Shown here in pieces: positions 35,507 to 43,465 of a stretch of DNA of 64,000 bases. The notes beneath the pieces are model-generated. The model was given only the letters and a program-made list of their open reading frames with translations. It searched no databases and was not told the origin of the DNA. How positions within the stretch are numbered: position 1 is the stretch's first letter; every line of letters begins with the position of its first letter. This stretch comes from CBDDBH01 sp965225625 (lineage in GTDB: Bacteria > Pseudomonadota > Gammaproteobacteria > JADZEE01), in assembly GCA_965225625.1 (NCBI GenBank), contig CBDDBH010000030.1:263425-327424 (forward strand), in the 5' to 3' direction. Position numbers and translations under genes: made by a program.

Positions 35507-35593
35507 TTATTCTCCCGCCTCAGCTGCCTCCAACGCCGCTATCGACGCATCGTCGAGGTTCATTCTTTTGAGGAAGGCTTGGAAGTCGAGAGG
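35507..35593 (-). pseudogene. 3'-end remnant of the TolB/TPR gene (copy 1)
   Basis: The minus strand encodes LDFQAFLKRMNLDDASIA followed by ALEAAEAGE and a stop. This is nearly the same C terminus as the TPR gene ending at 48017. No upstream part of that gene is present here. Three similar 3' fragments occur in the region (see also 44317, 45752 and the parent at 48017). Confidence 0.75.
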
Positions 35594-35602
35594 GGACGGC
35601 GT

Positions 35603-35706
35603 GTCAGGTCTTGCTTTTTGCCATTGCGTTAGCAAAAGGCAAGACCTGACCCCAAAATCATGACCCCAAAATCAGTGACCCCAAAATCAGTGACCCCAAA
35701 ATCAGA
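35603..35706. repeat. REP-like palindrome followed by four GACCCCAAAATCA units
   Basis: A hairpin with arms GTCAGGTCTTGCTTTTTGC (35603-35621) and GCAAAAGGCAAGACCTGAC (35632-35650) has 18 of 19 positions pairing. It runs into four direct copies of GACCCCAAAATCA. The same units recur at 38.5 kb. Similar palindromes are known beside REP-associated tyrosine transposases, but no such transposase is visible in this window. Confidence 0.8.
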
Positions 35707-35880
35707 CCGGCAGATTACTGAGGTCAGGACAGGATGATGTTGAAGAACTTAACATAGGAAAAATTATGCGTCCGTTAAACTTTCTGTTGGAACAAATGAA
35801 GTTTAACTAATCCTGGCCAATGATAACTGGTTGGTCGTCAGCCACGAGGTCCACAATCAAAACATTATTTTTTTCGGCCC

Positions 35881-37303
35881 TTAAGGGTATGGCAGCTTCT
35901 GTTTTCGACTTAAGGCCCAAAACCATCCTTTGGACGAATTGAGGTTGGTTATCCGCATCCTCGTCTTTTCCCCGCGCAATTCAGAATTTTTCGGATGAAC
36001 CCTGAGTCGCAGACTGTCGCCTGTCCAACGTGCTTCGCTGAGGGCAAAGTCCGGAAAATCTACCCCCTCGACGGTCGGCTCCTTGAATTTATTAAAGTTT
36101 GGCTGAGTAAAAAGTTCCGACCAAGCGTTCTTTGTGCAGACCCAGCCTGCCATCGCCTGGGCATTCCATTGTCCGCGTGGAAAGGGTTCGTTGAGGCCGA
36201 AACCGAGCGTAAATTCCCCGCTTCCCGCATCTAATTGGGGTTCTATGTATTTTTCTGCCGCCCGCCAAACACGGTCCTTAAGATCTGGGTGCGCAAATTC
36301 TCCACAATACTGAAGGAGGGTTACCGATTTACGCGGATCATCCAGGCCTCTGATGGGTTCGTCGGACGATAGGCGGGCCGCCTGTGTTAACGCTTGCCAA
36401 CCGGCCTCGGCGATCTGGCGCTTTTGCGGGGCCAGATACCAACCCGGTGCAATAAGAGCAACTTTACCTTGAACGTGCTCATCTACAGTGGGGTCATAAT
36501 AGAAATCCAAGCCGGCCACTTTCCCGCCTTCCCAGGTGACATAATTTTTGGAAGCATATTCCCACCAGCGCTCAAAGACGGCGTGATGAGAACTACCGAA
36601 AATTTGATCGAACAGCCTCAGACCGAGGCCCGCGCCGGACAGTCAATATGGCCAGATTTTTGTGTTCTCACAGTGACATCCCATTGGATTACTTCGCCAC
36701 TGCTGAGCAAGATATTCGGCTATGGACGAGTGACTCCACGTATATGCGTGATCTGGCTCGTTAATTACCGTGAAAGGTTTGTCCCATTTGTCATCGCCTG
36801 ACACATAGCGATGCAAACTTAGAAGGAGGTTTAAAAAACCTTTAAAGAACAGATTGCCATCGGCGGCAATCGGATCCATCTGCTTACCATAGGGTGCAAT
36901 ACCATTCGCGGTCCAGCGGGTTGATAACTGGAACGTTGTACTTTCCCCAGTGTGCTTTTGGGATAAGGGCACGATAACGCTCGGGATAGTTTTCCCGATT
37001 TGGATCATCGCCGAATTGGGTCATCCAATCCGAGGCGGCCCACCATGTGGTATGGCGACTTACAAATTCATCCAAAATGGTGCTGTAAACTTCCCGCCAA
37101 GCAGGTGTTATGTCACTCATTAAGGCCACCGCATAACTTGATTCGAGCAGGTCGAATCGGTGCCAGGAACTCATTGGCTCTCCGCTAACATCATCCCAGT
37201 GGGGATGTGGTTTTGAGTGTCGCGTCCAATTGTCTGCTGTGGTTGATTTACGATAAAGGTAGCGCAACCAACCCAGTGACCGTTCATCTAGAGTTCGGAG
37301 CAT
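35881..37303 (-). pseudogene. Linalool dehydratase/isomerase-like protein with a frameshift and an in-frame UGA
   Basis: Three segments make one gene of about 473 residues. They contain LGWLRYLYRKSTT, SGEPMSSWHRFDL, TTWWAASDW, WTANGIAPYGKQMDP, NLFFKGFLNLLLSLHRYVSG and GCHCENTKIWPY. These fit the LinD-domain family, which hydrates, dehydrates or isomerises terpene alcohols such as linalool and geraniol. An extra C (GGG at 36918-36920 on the plus strand) shifts the frame after NVPVIN. A TGA at 36643-36645 stands where the family has cysteine, the second Cys of C-x8-C, which corresponds to a catalytic Cys of LinD. After it the frame stays open to 35881. It is either a decayed gene or, less likely, a selenoprotein with a sequence error. 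Confidence 0.72.
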
Positions 37304-37459
37304 TATCTATTGCCTTTTTATCTTTTCTGGGAAGCAAAAGTGTACAACGTTGAGTATAGGTCGTGCCGAGTTCCGTCGCGTTGGAGGTGATCCCACTCTC
37401 TCTCTTGCATTGGCGAGCGATGCCGGCCGCGAGGGTAGCATCGGCCCAGAAGCGAACGT

Positions 37460-38410
37460 TCAGCCGCTGACAAAATTAATCAGTATTTCCCCTTTTTTGG
37501 CCGGTCGCAACTGGCGTGCGAACGTATCTGGTGCTTGCTCCAGGCCATACACGCTGTCGATCATGGTCTTAAAAGCGCCCTCTGAAAGTAGGTCGCGTAA
37601 GCGCTCCATACGCTTCGCGTCGGTGTCGCACTCCATGAGATAGCCCCATTTACGTCTGGACATCAGACTCATCATGAATCCGGTGACATCTAGGTGTGGC
37701 ATGGTTGTAATGTATCGGCCTCGTGACGTGAGATATTTTCTGGCGGCGCTAAAAGAGAGCGAAGGTGCTGTGTTGAATATCAACTAAAACTGATTGCCTG
37801 GCTCCGGTAGCTCGTTGTTATCGTAGGCGTAGGTGTGAATGGCGCCTTGCGATCGCGCAAACGCGGTCTGTGTGGAGTGGCAAACCGCAGATACCGTAGC
37901 ACCCAGGTACGTGGCGAGCTGCACACCTGTCACACCCACACTTCCCGTCGCACCGGTGATGAGCACACGACTCCCCGACTTTAAATGGGCGATGCGTTCG
38001 AGCGCATTGATCGATGTCAGCGCGCCGCCGACAATCGATGTAGCGCCTTCAAGCGACATATTATCCGGCACAATTGCTAAGTTGGATTCAGGTACGGCCA
38101 CACACGGCGCGTGGAAGAAAGGCCCTTTGAAAATGTGCGTGTAACCAACGACTGGATCCCCTTTGCTGAATCTTGTTCCATTGGTCTCAACCGTACCTGC
38201 CATCTCTATTCCGGAGACGACAACAGATTTTTTCAACGCCTTGGTAATCGCTGTGTTACGCATACCTTTAGCGGTTTCTAGATCGAAGTTGTTAAGCCCT
38301 GCATAGTGAACTCGGACTAGCACTTGACCCTTGCCAACTGTTGGATCTGGTATTTCAACGATTTGAACTTCCGGACTCTCATCTGCGGAGGCCGGAATTA
38401 CATAGGTCAA
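37460..38410 (-). pseudogene. MDR-family NAD(P)H oxidoreductase (quinone reductase-like) with one nonsense codon
   Basis: A 316-codon gene with one TAG at 37784-37786. The N-terminal GroES-like part has EIPDPTVGKGQVLVRVHYAG. The cofactor-binding Rossmann motif is VLITGATGSVG. After NQF the TAG interrupts, and the same frame continues LIFNTAPSLSFSAARKYL, as expected for the family (a Tyr codon probably became TAG). No structural zinc cysteines are seen, so it belongs with the quinone-oxidoreductase side of the superfamily. It lies beside the LinD-like gene and upstream of the REP-like array. Confidence 0.75.
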
Positions 38411-38524
38411 AGCCCTGATAACGTTCCCCTTGCTGTCCTGGGCACAACTGTACTGTTGCTCTACATTCTGATGCCGGGTAATTCCAAGGGAAATCGAGTG
38501 TCTGTCGGGCTTTTTGGCATTGCG

Positions 38525-38707
38525 TTAGCAAAAGGCAAGACCTGACCCCAAAATCATGTTAGCAAAAGGCAAGACCTGACCCCAAAATCATGACCCCAAA
38601 ATCAAGACCGCAAAAGGCAAGACCTGACCCCAAAATCATGACCAGACCTGACCCCAAAATCAGTAGCAAAAGGCAAGACCTGACCCCAAAATCAGGACCC
38701 CAAAAAA
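38525..38707. repeat. REP-like array with six GACCCCAAAATCA copies
   Basis: A cluster of the arm AGCAAAAGGCAAGACCTGAC and the 13-mer GACCCCAAAATCA, with six complete 13-mers plus a partial one at the right end. Unit spacing is irregular (13 to 35 nt), so this is not a CRISPR. The same parts occur at 35603-35706. It lies between the broken MDR gene and the intact UbiD-like gene. Confidence 0.85.
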
Positions 38708-38766
38708 GCAGTAGGACGTCAGTCGGTGACTGGTTCGGCGGCGCCTGAAACTGTAGATCGCCGTAT

Positions 38767-40194
38767 CTAGGACAGAAAATCCTCCAGACGCACTTCGGTG
38801 TTGCCCCGCGCTGTCAACCGCTCGAAGTAAATGCGCCTGTCCGGTTCTGACAACCCGGGTTTGGTCGCATCGAAGCCGCAGCGCGTCTGCGTGCGGTAAA
38901 TGGAATCCTCGAGCCCGGGGATGGTCTTTCCAATCGGCTCCATGGATAAAGAGCGGGAGCCCTCGAAGGTGACGATGTCCTCAGCGGGGTCCATACGGAT
39001 CGACAAGGCGTAGAGAACGTCTTCCATGTCGTATATGTCGATATCGCGATCAACAACGACCGTTAGGCGCGGGAATAAAGGCAGTGACATACTGGTCAAT
39101 AGTGCATCACGCACTTCTGCCGTGGCGTTGGGCGTCATCTGAATAACCGCGCAATGTACGCAGGAACTCAGCGGAACGTGTACATCGTGCACCGGCAACC
39201 CTTTGCCCCGAAGTATGTTGAACAGCATAGGCGCGACGGTGAATTCGCAAATGGCTTCGTGATCGGTAAATCGGCACGGTTGAATGTGCCGGTAAATCGG
39301 ATCCTTGCGCATGGTGATCGCGGTGACGTCGAGAAACATTTCTTGCGAGATCATCGGCGTGTGGGTCGAGGAGATCCCCGAGGTGTGAATATAGTCGCTG
39401 CGCTCCGGATCGATGAAGCCTTCCATTACGATCTCGGCATAGGCGGGGACTTCGAGGTCTACTGTTTCGCAACGGGTGAGGGCGACCGGTTCACCGAGCA
39501 TGCCTGCCGCGAGTTGGATTTCGCTGTAACCGGGATGTGGTCCCGTGTAGGCGGCGGCCAGTTCGTAGACAGGGTGACAGCCGATCACCAGCGCCATGGG
39601 CGCCCGCTCACCGCGTTCGCCGTAGGCCGAAATATTCTGCAAGGTGTGCGGTGAGAAAATGCAACAGTGCGCACGCTGGTCGCCGGCGATCTTCGCATTG
39701 GTGAAGGAGCAATTATGCACGCCCGTATCGGGATTCTTGGTTATGCAAATGGCACCGGTAATGATCGGTGTGCGGAAATCCTCGGGCTTCAAACCCAGAT
39801 GCGGAACCGCGATACCGTCGATCGGCATGGGCACCGGCAGGCGGCGAAGGTTCGCATCGTCTCCAGTCCAGATCACTTCCTGCACCGGACTGTTGTCAAT
39901 AAGGCAGGTTTCACCGGGGCCGTTACCCGCGTGCTCGGCATAGGTCGGGATAACAACATCGGGTGTGCAGCCCAGCGCCAGTGCCTGTGTCTCACGGCCG
40001 CGGACCAGGCAATCCGTAAGCCGCCAGATTTTGTAACCGGGAAGATTTTCGAACAGGATTGGTTGCGTCGTCTGCGAACACAAGGCAGGTATCTCCGCTT
40101 GCACGTCGGCAGGTTTGCTTATGCGTAACAACTCATTACGGGTCTCTAAGTCGCTCAAGAAAGTGCGCAGGTCCTGGCGGTTATGATCGGTCAT
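38767..40194 (-). CDS. UbiD-family decarboxylase
   Basis: A 475-residue member of the UbiD family, which uses prenylated FMN to (de)carboxylate aromatic or unsaturated acids. Family features include PVPMPIDGIAVPHLGLK, ITGAICITKNPDTG, IVMEGFIDP and VHDVHVPLSSC. It is similar in length to phenolic-acid decarboxylases and UbiD. A prFMN-supplying UbiX is not in the window. Its start overlaps the end of the Rieske gene by 4 nt, so both are translated from one operon, and the pair could remove a carboxylate and oxygenate the same aromatic substrate. Intact. Confidence 0.9.
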   Translation of the reverse strand: MTDHNRQDLRTFLSDLETRNELLRISKPADVQAEIPALCSQTTQPILFENLPGYKIWRLTDCLVRGRETQALALGCTPDVVIPTYAEHAGNGPGETCLIDNSPVQEVIWTGDDANLRRLPVPMPIDGIAVPHLGLKPEDFRTPIITGAICITKNPDTGVHNCSFTNAKIAGDQRAHCCIFSPHTLQNISAYGERGERAPMALVIGCHPVYELAAAYTGPHPGYSEIQLAAGMLGEPVALTRCETVDLEVPAYAEIVMEGFIDPERSDYIHTSGISSTHTPMISQEMFLDVTAITMRKDPIYRHIQPCRFTDHEAICEFTVAPMLFNILRGKGLPVHDVHVPLSSCVHCAVIQMTPNATAEVRDALLTSMSLPLFPRLTVVVDRDIDIYDMEDVLYALSIRMDPAEDIVTFEGSRSLSMEPIGKTIPGLEDSIYRTQTRCGFDATKPGLSEPDRRIYFERLTARGNTEVRLEDFLS

Positions 40195-41249
40195 GCCGCT
40201 TTGCTCTTGGAATTCTCCGCTTCCTGTTCGAGCAACCGCTGCATGATACGGCGTGATCGTACAGCGCCTTGATCCGATTGGACGGTGAGCGGGAAGTCAT
40301 AACTTTCCGCCGTGTCGTCGATATCGAGTTCATCGAGCAGCTTCTGTTGCAGGTTGATGAGTTCTTGGTCTTCGTGAAACGTAGAATCCAAAGCCTCGGT
40401 CATGTTCTTATCCAGGACACGTCCGCCGAACTCCGGCCGGCGGGCGACCTGCCAGAAGTAGTAGCAGCCGCGCGAATGCGAGGGAATGATAATGTGGGAA
40501 TTGAGGATAGAGATCCCTTCCTCTTTCGGTCTTCCCGTGGGCGTGACACCGACGTCCAGAACAAAGTAGCCAGGCGGTTGCCAATGCATGTTCTGCCAGT
40601 GGTCGACATTCTTCGGATAGTTATTGAACGCCTTCTTCCAGATAGGCGGCGGCGGCTGATTCTCGATCCACCGGTTCACGCTAACCGTGTCACCTTCAGC
40701 TTTATACTCAATTTCGGCCGTCGTCTGTTGGTCGTTGCCGACGGTGCGGGCATGGACGGTGGCGATGTGGCTCAGGTCGAGGAGATTGTCGACGACGAGT
40801 TGACAGTGGCCATCGATGAATAAACTGCCGTGACCCAGCTCAACCCAATCTTCGCTCTGGTGATAATAGTAATCGGGGATTGTCGATTCATCGGCAAGCG
40901 CGGGGTCGCCAACCCAGAGCCAGGCACCGGCGTGGCGTTCTACCAGTGGATACGCCCGGACTTTTGCCGAGCGGGGAATGGTGCCTTGTTCCGGTATTGC
41001 CGTACAGGCGCCATTGCCGTCAAAACGAATTCCGTGATACCAGCACTGAATTTCGTCGCCGATGCGATTACCCTTGGAAAGTGGCACGAAGCGATGCGGA
41101 CACGCATCGTGCAGCGCGACAATCGAACCGTCATCCTTGCGCCACATAACCACCGGTACATCGGCGATGCGGCGCGCCAACAAGGTGTGATTGAGTTCGA
41201 AATCAAAGGCAGCGAAGTACCATTTGTTTTTCAGAAATTTCATGAGCAT
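40191..41249 (-). CDS. Rieske non-haem iron oxygenase, large subunit (VanA/PobA-like)
   Basis: A 352-residue oxygenase component. The Rieske cluster motif C-x-H ... C-x2-H is CPHRF and CWYHG. The mononuclear iron site is NLLDLSHIATVH with the D-x2-H-x4-H pattern. It resembles aromatic O-demethylases and ring oxygenases of the vanillate-demethylase type. A reductase partner is not visible in the window and would have to come from elsewhere. Upstream are a perfect TTGACTGGAGTCAA palindrome (41267-41280) and a BenM-like site (41470-41490). An AAAGGA ribosome site precedes the ATG. It is coupled to the UbiD gene. Confidence 0.92.
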   Translation of the reverse strand: MLMKFLKNKWYFAAFDFELNHTLLARRIADVPVVMWRKDDGSIVALHDACPHRFVPLSKGNRIGDEIQCWYHGIRFDGNGACTAIPEQGTIPRSAKVRAYPLVERHAGAWLWVGDPALADESTIPDYYYHQSEDWVELGHGSLFIDGHCQLVVDNLLDLSHIATVHARTVGNDQQTTAEIEYKAEGDTVSVNRWIENQPPPPIWKKAFNNYPKNVDHWQNMHWQPPGYFVLDVGVTPTGRPKEEGISILNSHIIIPSHSRGCYYFWQVARRPEFGGRVLDKNMTEALDSTFHEDQELINLQQKLLDELDIDDTAESYDFPLTVQSDQGAVRSRRIMQRLLEQEAENSKSKAA

Positions 41250-41266
41250 GGGGTCCTTTTGCGTGA

Positions 41267-41280
41267 TTGACTGGAGTCAA
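41267..41280. promoter_or_regulatory. Candidate operator, perfect TTGACT-GG-AGTCAA palindrome
   Basis: A 14-bp perfect inverted repeat lies 17 nt upstream of the Rieske start codon. The near-identical 14-mer upstream of the TetR gene (29305-29318) suggests that TetR controls this operon. No other copy was found by eye in the window. Confidence 0.55.
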
Positions 41281-41469
41281 GACCTTACCGGTTCGGGTTG
41301 TCCGTTCAGGTGGCGTTGACCGGGTTCGCGTTTTGTTCAATAAATAACCGGTTATCGACTGGTTCTCGCTTGGTCATGGTCACTTCCTCGTGGTTTCGGC
41401 CTACGCCGGGATTCCACAGCTATCTAACAGCAGGAACTCCATGCATGCCAATACTTTCTGAAGGGGGGT

Positions 41470-41490
41470 GTCATACGTAAAACGTATGAC
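41470..41490. promoter_or_regulatory. Candidate LysR-type operator, ATAC-N7-GTAT
   Basis: A perfect inverted repeat has 9-bp arms (GTCATACGT and ACGTATGAC) around AAA. It contains ATAC-N7-GTAT, the consensus of BenM/CatM-type LysR regulators, and the general T-N11-A pattern. It lies between the LysR gene stop and the Rieske gene, about 220 nt upstream of the latter. No T-run follows on either strand, so it is unlikely to be a terminator. Confidence 0.55.
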
Positions 41491-41510
41491 GAGCTGGTCA
41501 TCGAGCAGGA

Positions 41511-42407
41511 CTAATCAATCCCTGAGGTGGCCAGATAGTCCCGCATTGCGGCAAGGAATCTGCTGAGAATCGGCGCCGCATCGGTGTGGCGGTAAGCACA
41601 ATTTAACGGGGCGGTGATCTCGCACGCCGCGAGCGGATTGAACTGCACACCCGGCCAAGGGATCGCGGCCACGGACTGCGGCACCAAGCAGGAGCCGGCG
41701 CCGATTGCGGTGAGCGCGAGACCCGAGGTCACGTCATCCGTTATGTGTGTAACTTGAGGCTCTATGCCCGCCCTCTTGAGCAACAAAATGACCTCGTCGG
41801 CAATGCTCGGACGGTTCTCACGCGGGAACAGAATGATCGGATGGCCCTCGAGTGCCGACAGGGGCACGGGACCCTCTCGCGGCGCGTTCTCATCTGCCGT
41901 ACTTGCTAAGAGGAGTGGCTCGTCCACGATTCTCTCGATTTGGACGCTCGGGTCACGCGGGTAATAACGGCTGAAGCCCACGTGAATTCGCCCCTCGCGC
42001 ACGGCATCAATTTGCCTTTGGGTATTGAGGCGCGTCAAAGAAATAGTGGCCTCCGGAACCTGCTTAGTGAACGCTTTGAGAAGTGACGGAACGATCTGGA
42101 ATATCGCAGAGCCGAAATAGGCGACCTCGAGCTGACCGTACTCCCCTGTCGCCGCCGCGCGACTACGCTCGCCAGCCCGACTCGCGTCTGCGAGGATCCG
42201 GCTCGCTTCCTCCAGGAAAGCTTCGCCCGCTGCAGTGAGTTCGACGCCGCGGGACGTGCGCAGAAACAGTACCACTCCGAGCTCTTCTTCTAGAGCTTTG
42301 ATCTGACGGCTGATCGGCGGCTGCGAAACGTGCAGGCGCTGGGCTGCGGCGCCGATATTTCTTTCTTCGGCCACTACGACGAAGTAACGAAGTTGACGAA
42401 ACTCCAA
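41511..42407 (-). CDS. LysR-family regulator (CatR/BenM-like)
   Basis: A regulator of about 298 residues. The N-terminal winged helix-turn-helix reads LEFRQLRYFVVVAEE, then AAAQRLHVSQPPISRQIKAL, typical of the CatR/BenM branch that senses aromatic intermediates. The C-terminal substrate-binding domain follows (GQLEVAYFGSAIF, VPSLLKAFTKQVPEATI). I chose the TTG at 42407, which gives the usual family start after a GAGGG site; a TTG at 42431 would add eight residues. It probably controls the downstream Rieske-UbiD operon, given the site at 41470-41490. Confidence 0.92.
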   Translation of the reverse strand: MEFRQLRYFVVVAEERNIGAAAQRLHVSQPPISRQIKALEEELGVVLFLRTSRGVELTAAGEAFLEEASRILADASRAGERSRAAATGEYGQLEVAYFGSAIFQIVPSLLKAFTKQVPEATISLTRLNTQRQIDAVREGRIHVGFSRYYPRDPSVQIERIVDEPLLLASTADENAPREGPVPLSALEGHPIILFPRENRPSIADEVILLLKRAGIEPQVTHITDDVTSGLALTAIGAGSCLVPQSVAAIPWPGVQFNPLAACEITAPLNCAYRHTDAAPILSRFLAAMRDYLATSGID

Positions 42408-42510
42408 GACAGAGTCACCCTCTTTAGCCAATCGTAATAGTTTACCGAAGGCTATTGCGAAATCGCCTCGCTACTCGCGACGTAAGAACTCTCCGAGTTT
42501 AAGAAGCTTG

Positions 42511-42531
42511 AATCTTGCTATAGACAAGATT
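42511..42531. promoter_or_regulatory. Inverted repeat with T-N11-A spacing upstream of LysR
   Basis: Arms AATCTTG and CAAGATT around CTATAGA make a perfect 7+7 palindrome that fits T-N11-A. It lies about 100 nt upstream of the LysR start, where an autoregulatory site would be expected. The sequence differs from the 41470 site, so a common regulator is uncertain. Confidence 0.35.
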
Positions 42532-42817
42532 GGATCAGATAGCGTGCGGACGCTAGCACGATTTTGTTCCAAGTATAGACCGCACGAATTTGAATAGCCC
42601 GTTCACTCAACATTCGAAGCAGGTTTTCATGGTCGCTTTAGCACCTGCTCGTTCAATACGGTCCGCCTCGGAACGATGACGTCATATCGTCAAGGGTGTC
42701 GAATTGTATTATTAATCCAGAGCGTTCGTGCTCAAATGCCCATTGGAATTGGTCGAAATTACCGGCCAGCCAATCTTCTGTAAATCGGCATGCAAAAATG
42801 ACCCACTTAGAGGTGTG

Positions 42818-42843
42818 ATAGGCGCAGGATACTGGGCGGGACT
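42818..42843 (+). repeat. Conserved leader of the A genes (copy 1)
   Basis: A 26-bp stretch beginning ATAGGCGCAGGATACTGGGC lies 23 nt upstream of gene A1. The same 26 bases occur at 46530-46555, 24 nt upstream of paralogue A2. Such identity in non-coding DNA suggests recent duplication of the unit with its promoter or leader. Confidence 0.8.
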
Positions 42844-42866
42844 CACTACTGATGGAGGAAGTAACG

Positions 42867-43274
42867 ATGAGTGATTTTGAATTGGTGTATATGTTTACTG
42901 AAGACGTAAACAGCTTAGAAACTGCTTTCATGAATTTCATAGCCATGCTTACGGCATTTCTGGTCGCAGGCTATCTGGTGGCCGACAAACTGAAACCAAG
43001 TATGGTATTCATCATCGTCACTCTGTTTACATTGGCGGTCTTGCAACAAGTGCTTAACCTCTTCGCATTTCAGGGCGACCTCACCAGGATAACGCAGGAG
43101 ATGCTGTCTAGGGTTGCCGAAGGCCAATCTGGGATTAGTTGGCATGGTAGTACGCGTCACCCCTCTATCATAAAACGGTTTATGGCATTCAACCCCATGG
43201 CCGTGACAGTCTTTGGCTACTTCGGCGCACTCATTTTCTTCTTTCACCAACGCCATGTGGGTCGGGCGCAATAA
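42867..43274 (+). CDS. Small three-helix membrane protein A1
   Basis: A 135-residue protein of unknown family with three hydrophobic segments (about residues 20-42, 47-70 and 108-128), ending HQRHVGRAQ. A paralogue is encoded at 46580, with matching ends and leader. The start is the ATG after GGAGG; an in-frame ATG 15 nt earlier would itself contain that ribosome site. In both copies it is followed within 20 nt by a B-family gene, so A and B form a repeating pair. No function can be assigned. Confidence 0.75.
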   Translation: MSDFELVYMFTEDVNSLETAFMNFIAMLTAFLVAGYLVADKLKPSMVFIIVTLFTLAVLQQVLNLFAFQGDLTRITQEMLSRVAEGQSGISWHGSTRHPSIIKRFMAFNPMAVTVFGYFGALIFFFHQRHVGRAQ

Positions 43275-43294
43275 ACGCAGGGAACACCCTGAAC

Positions 43295-43465
43295 ATGTCA
43301 GACGTAGCAACCTGGAGTCAGCTCATCAGCTCTGCAGCAGTGCTGGTGGCGCTACGGCGGGCCACATTGGTTTAGCTGGCGGTGTAGGTGCAGCAGAATA
43401 CGGCTGCTGTCAGGGCAGAGACACGCCAGGGGGATGGGCGATGGCGACAGTAATGTTGCTTTACG
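43295..43465 (+). pseudogene. B-family gene remnant (B1)
   Basis: It begins MSDVATWSQLISSAAVLV like intact B genes, then loses the frame and stops at 43373. Later bases encode VQQNTAAVRAETRQ in another frame, which corresponds to the region after the transmembrane helix in B3. The rest is missing. It overlaps the 3' end of the convergent intradiol-dioxygenase pseudogene. Confidence 0.7.

Larger units (their letters stand above)
42408..42866. other. Intergenic region upstream of LysR and membrane gene A1
   Basis: About 460 bases without a credible gene. The region holds an inverted repeat at 42511-42531 and the conserved leader of gene A1 (42818-42843), both listed separately. Confidence 0.5.

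Noticed and set aside
36643..36920. Programmed frameshifting in the LinD-like gene
   Set aside because: The extra base lies in a short C-run without a slippery heptamer or downstream structure that I can recognise, and the family is not known to use frameshifting.
35603..38707. Possible CRISPR array made of GACCCCAAAATCA repeats
   Set aside because: Repeats are only 13 bp, spacing is irregular, the intervening DNA is itself repeated, and no cas genes are present.
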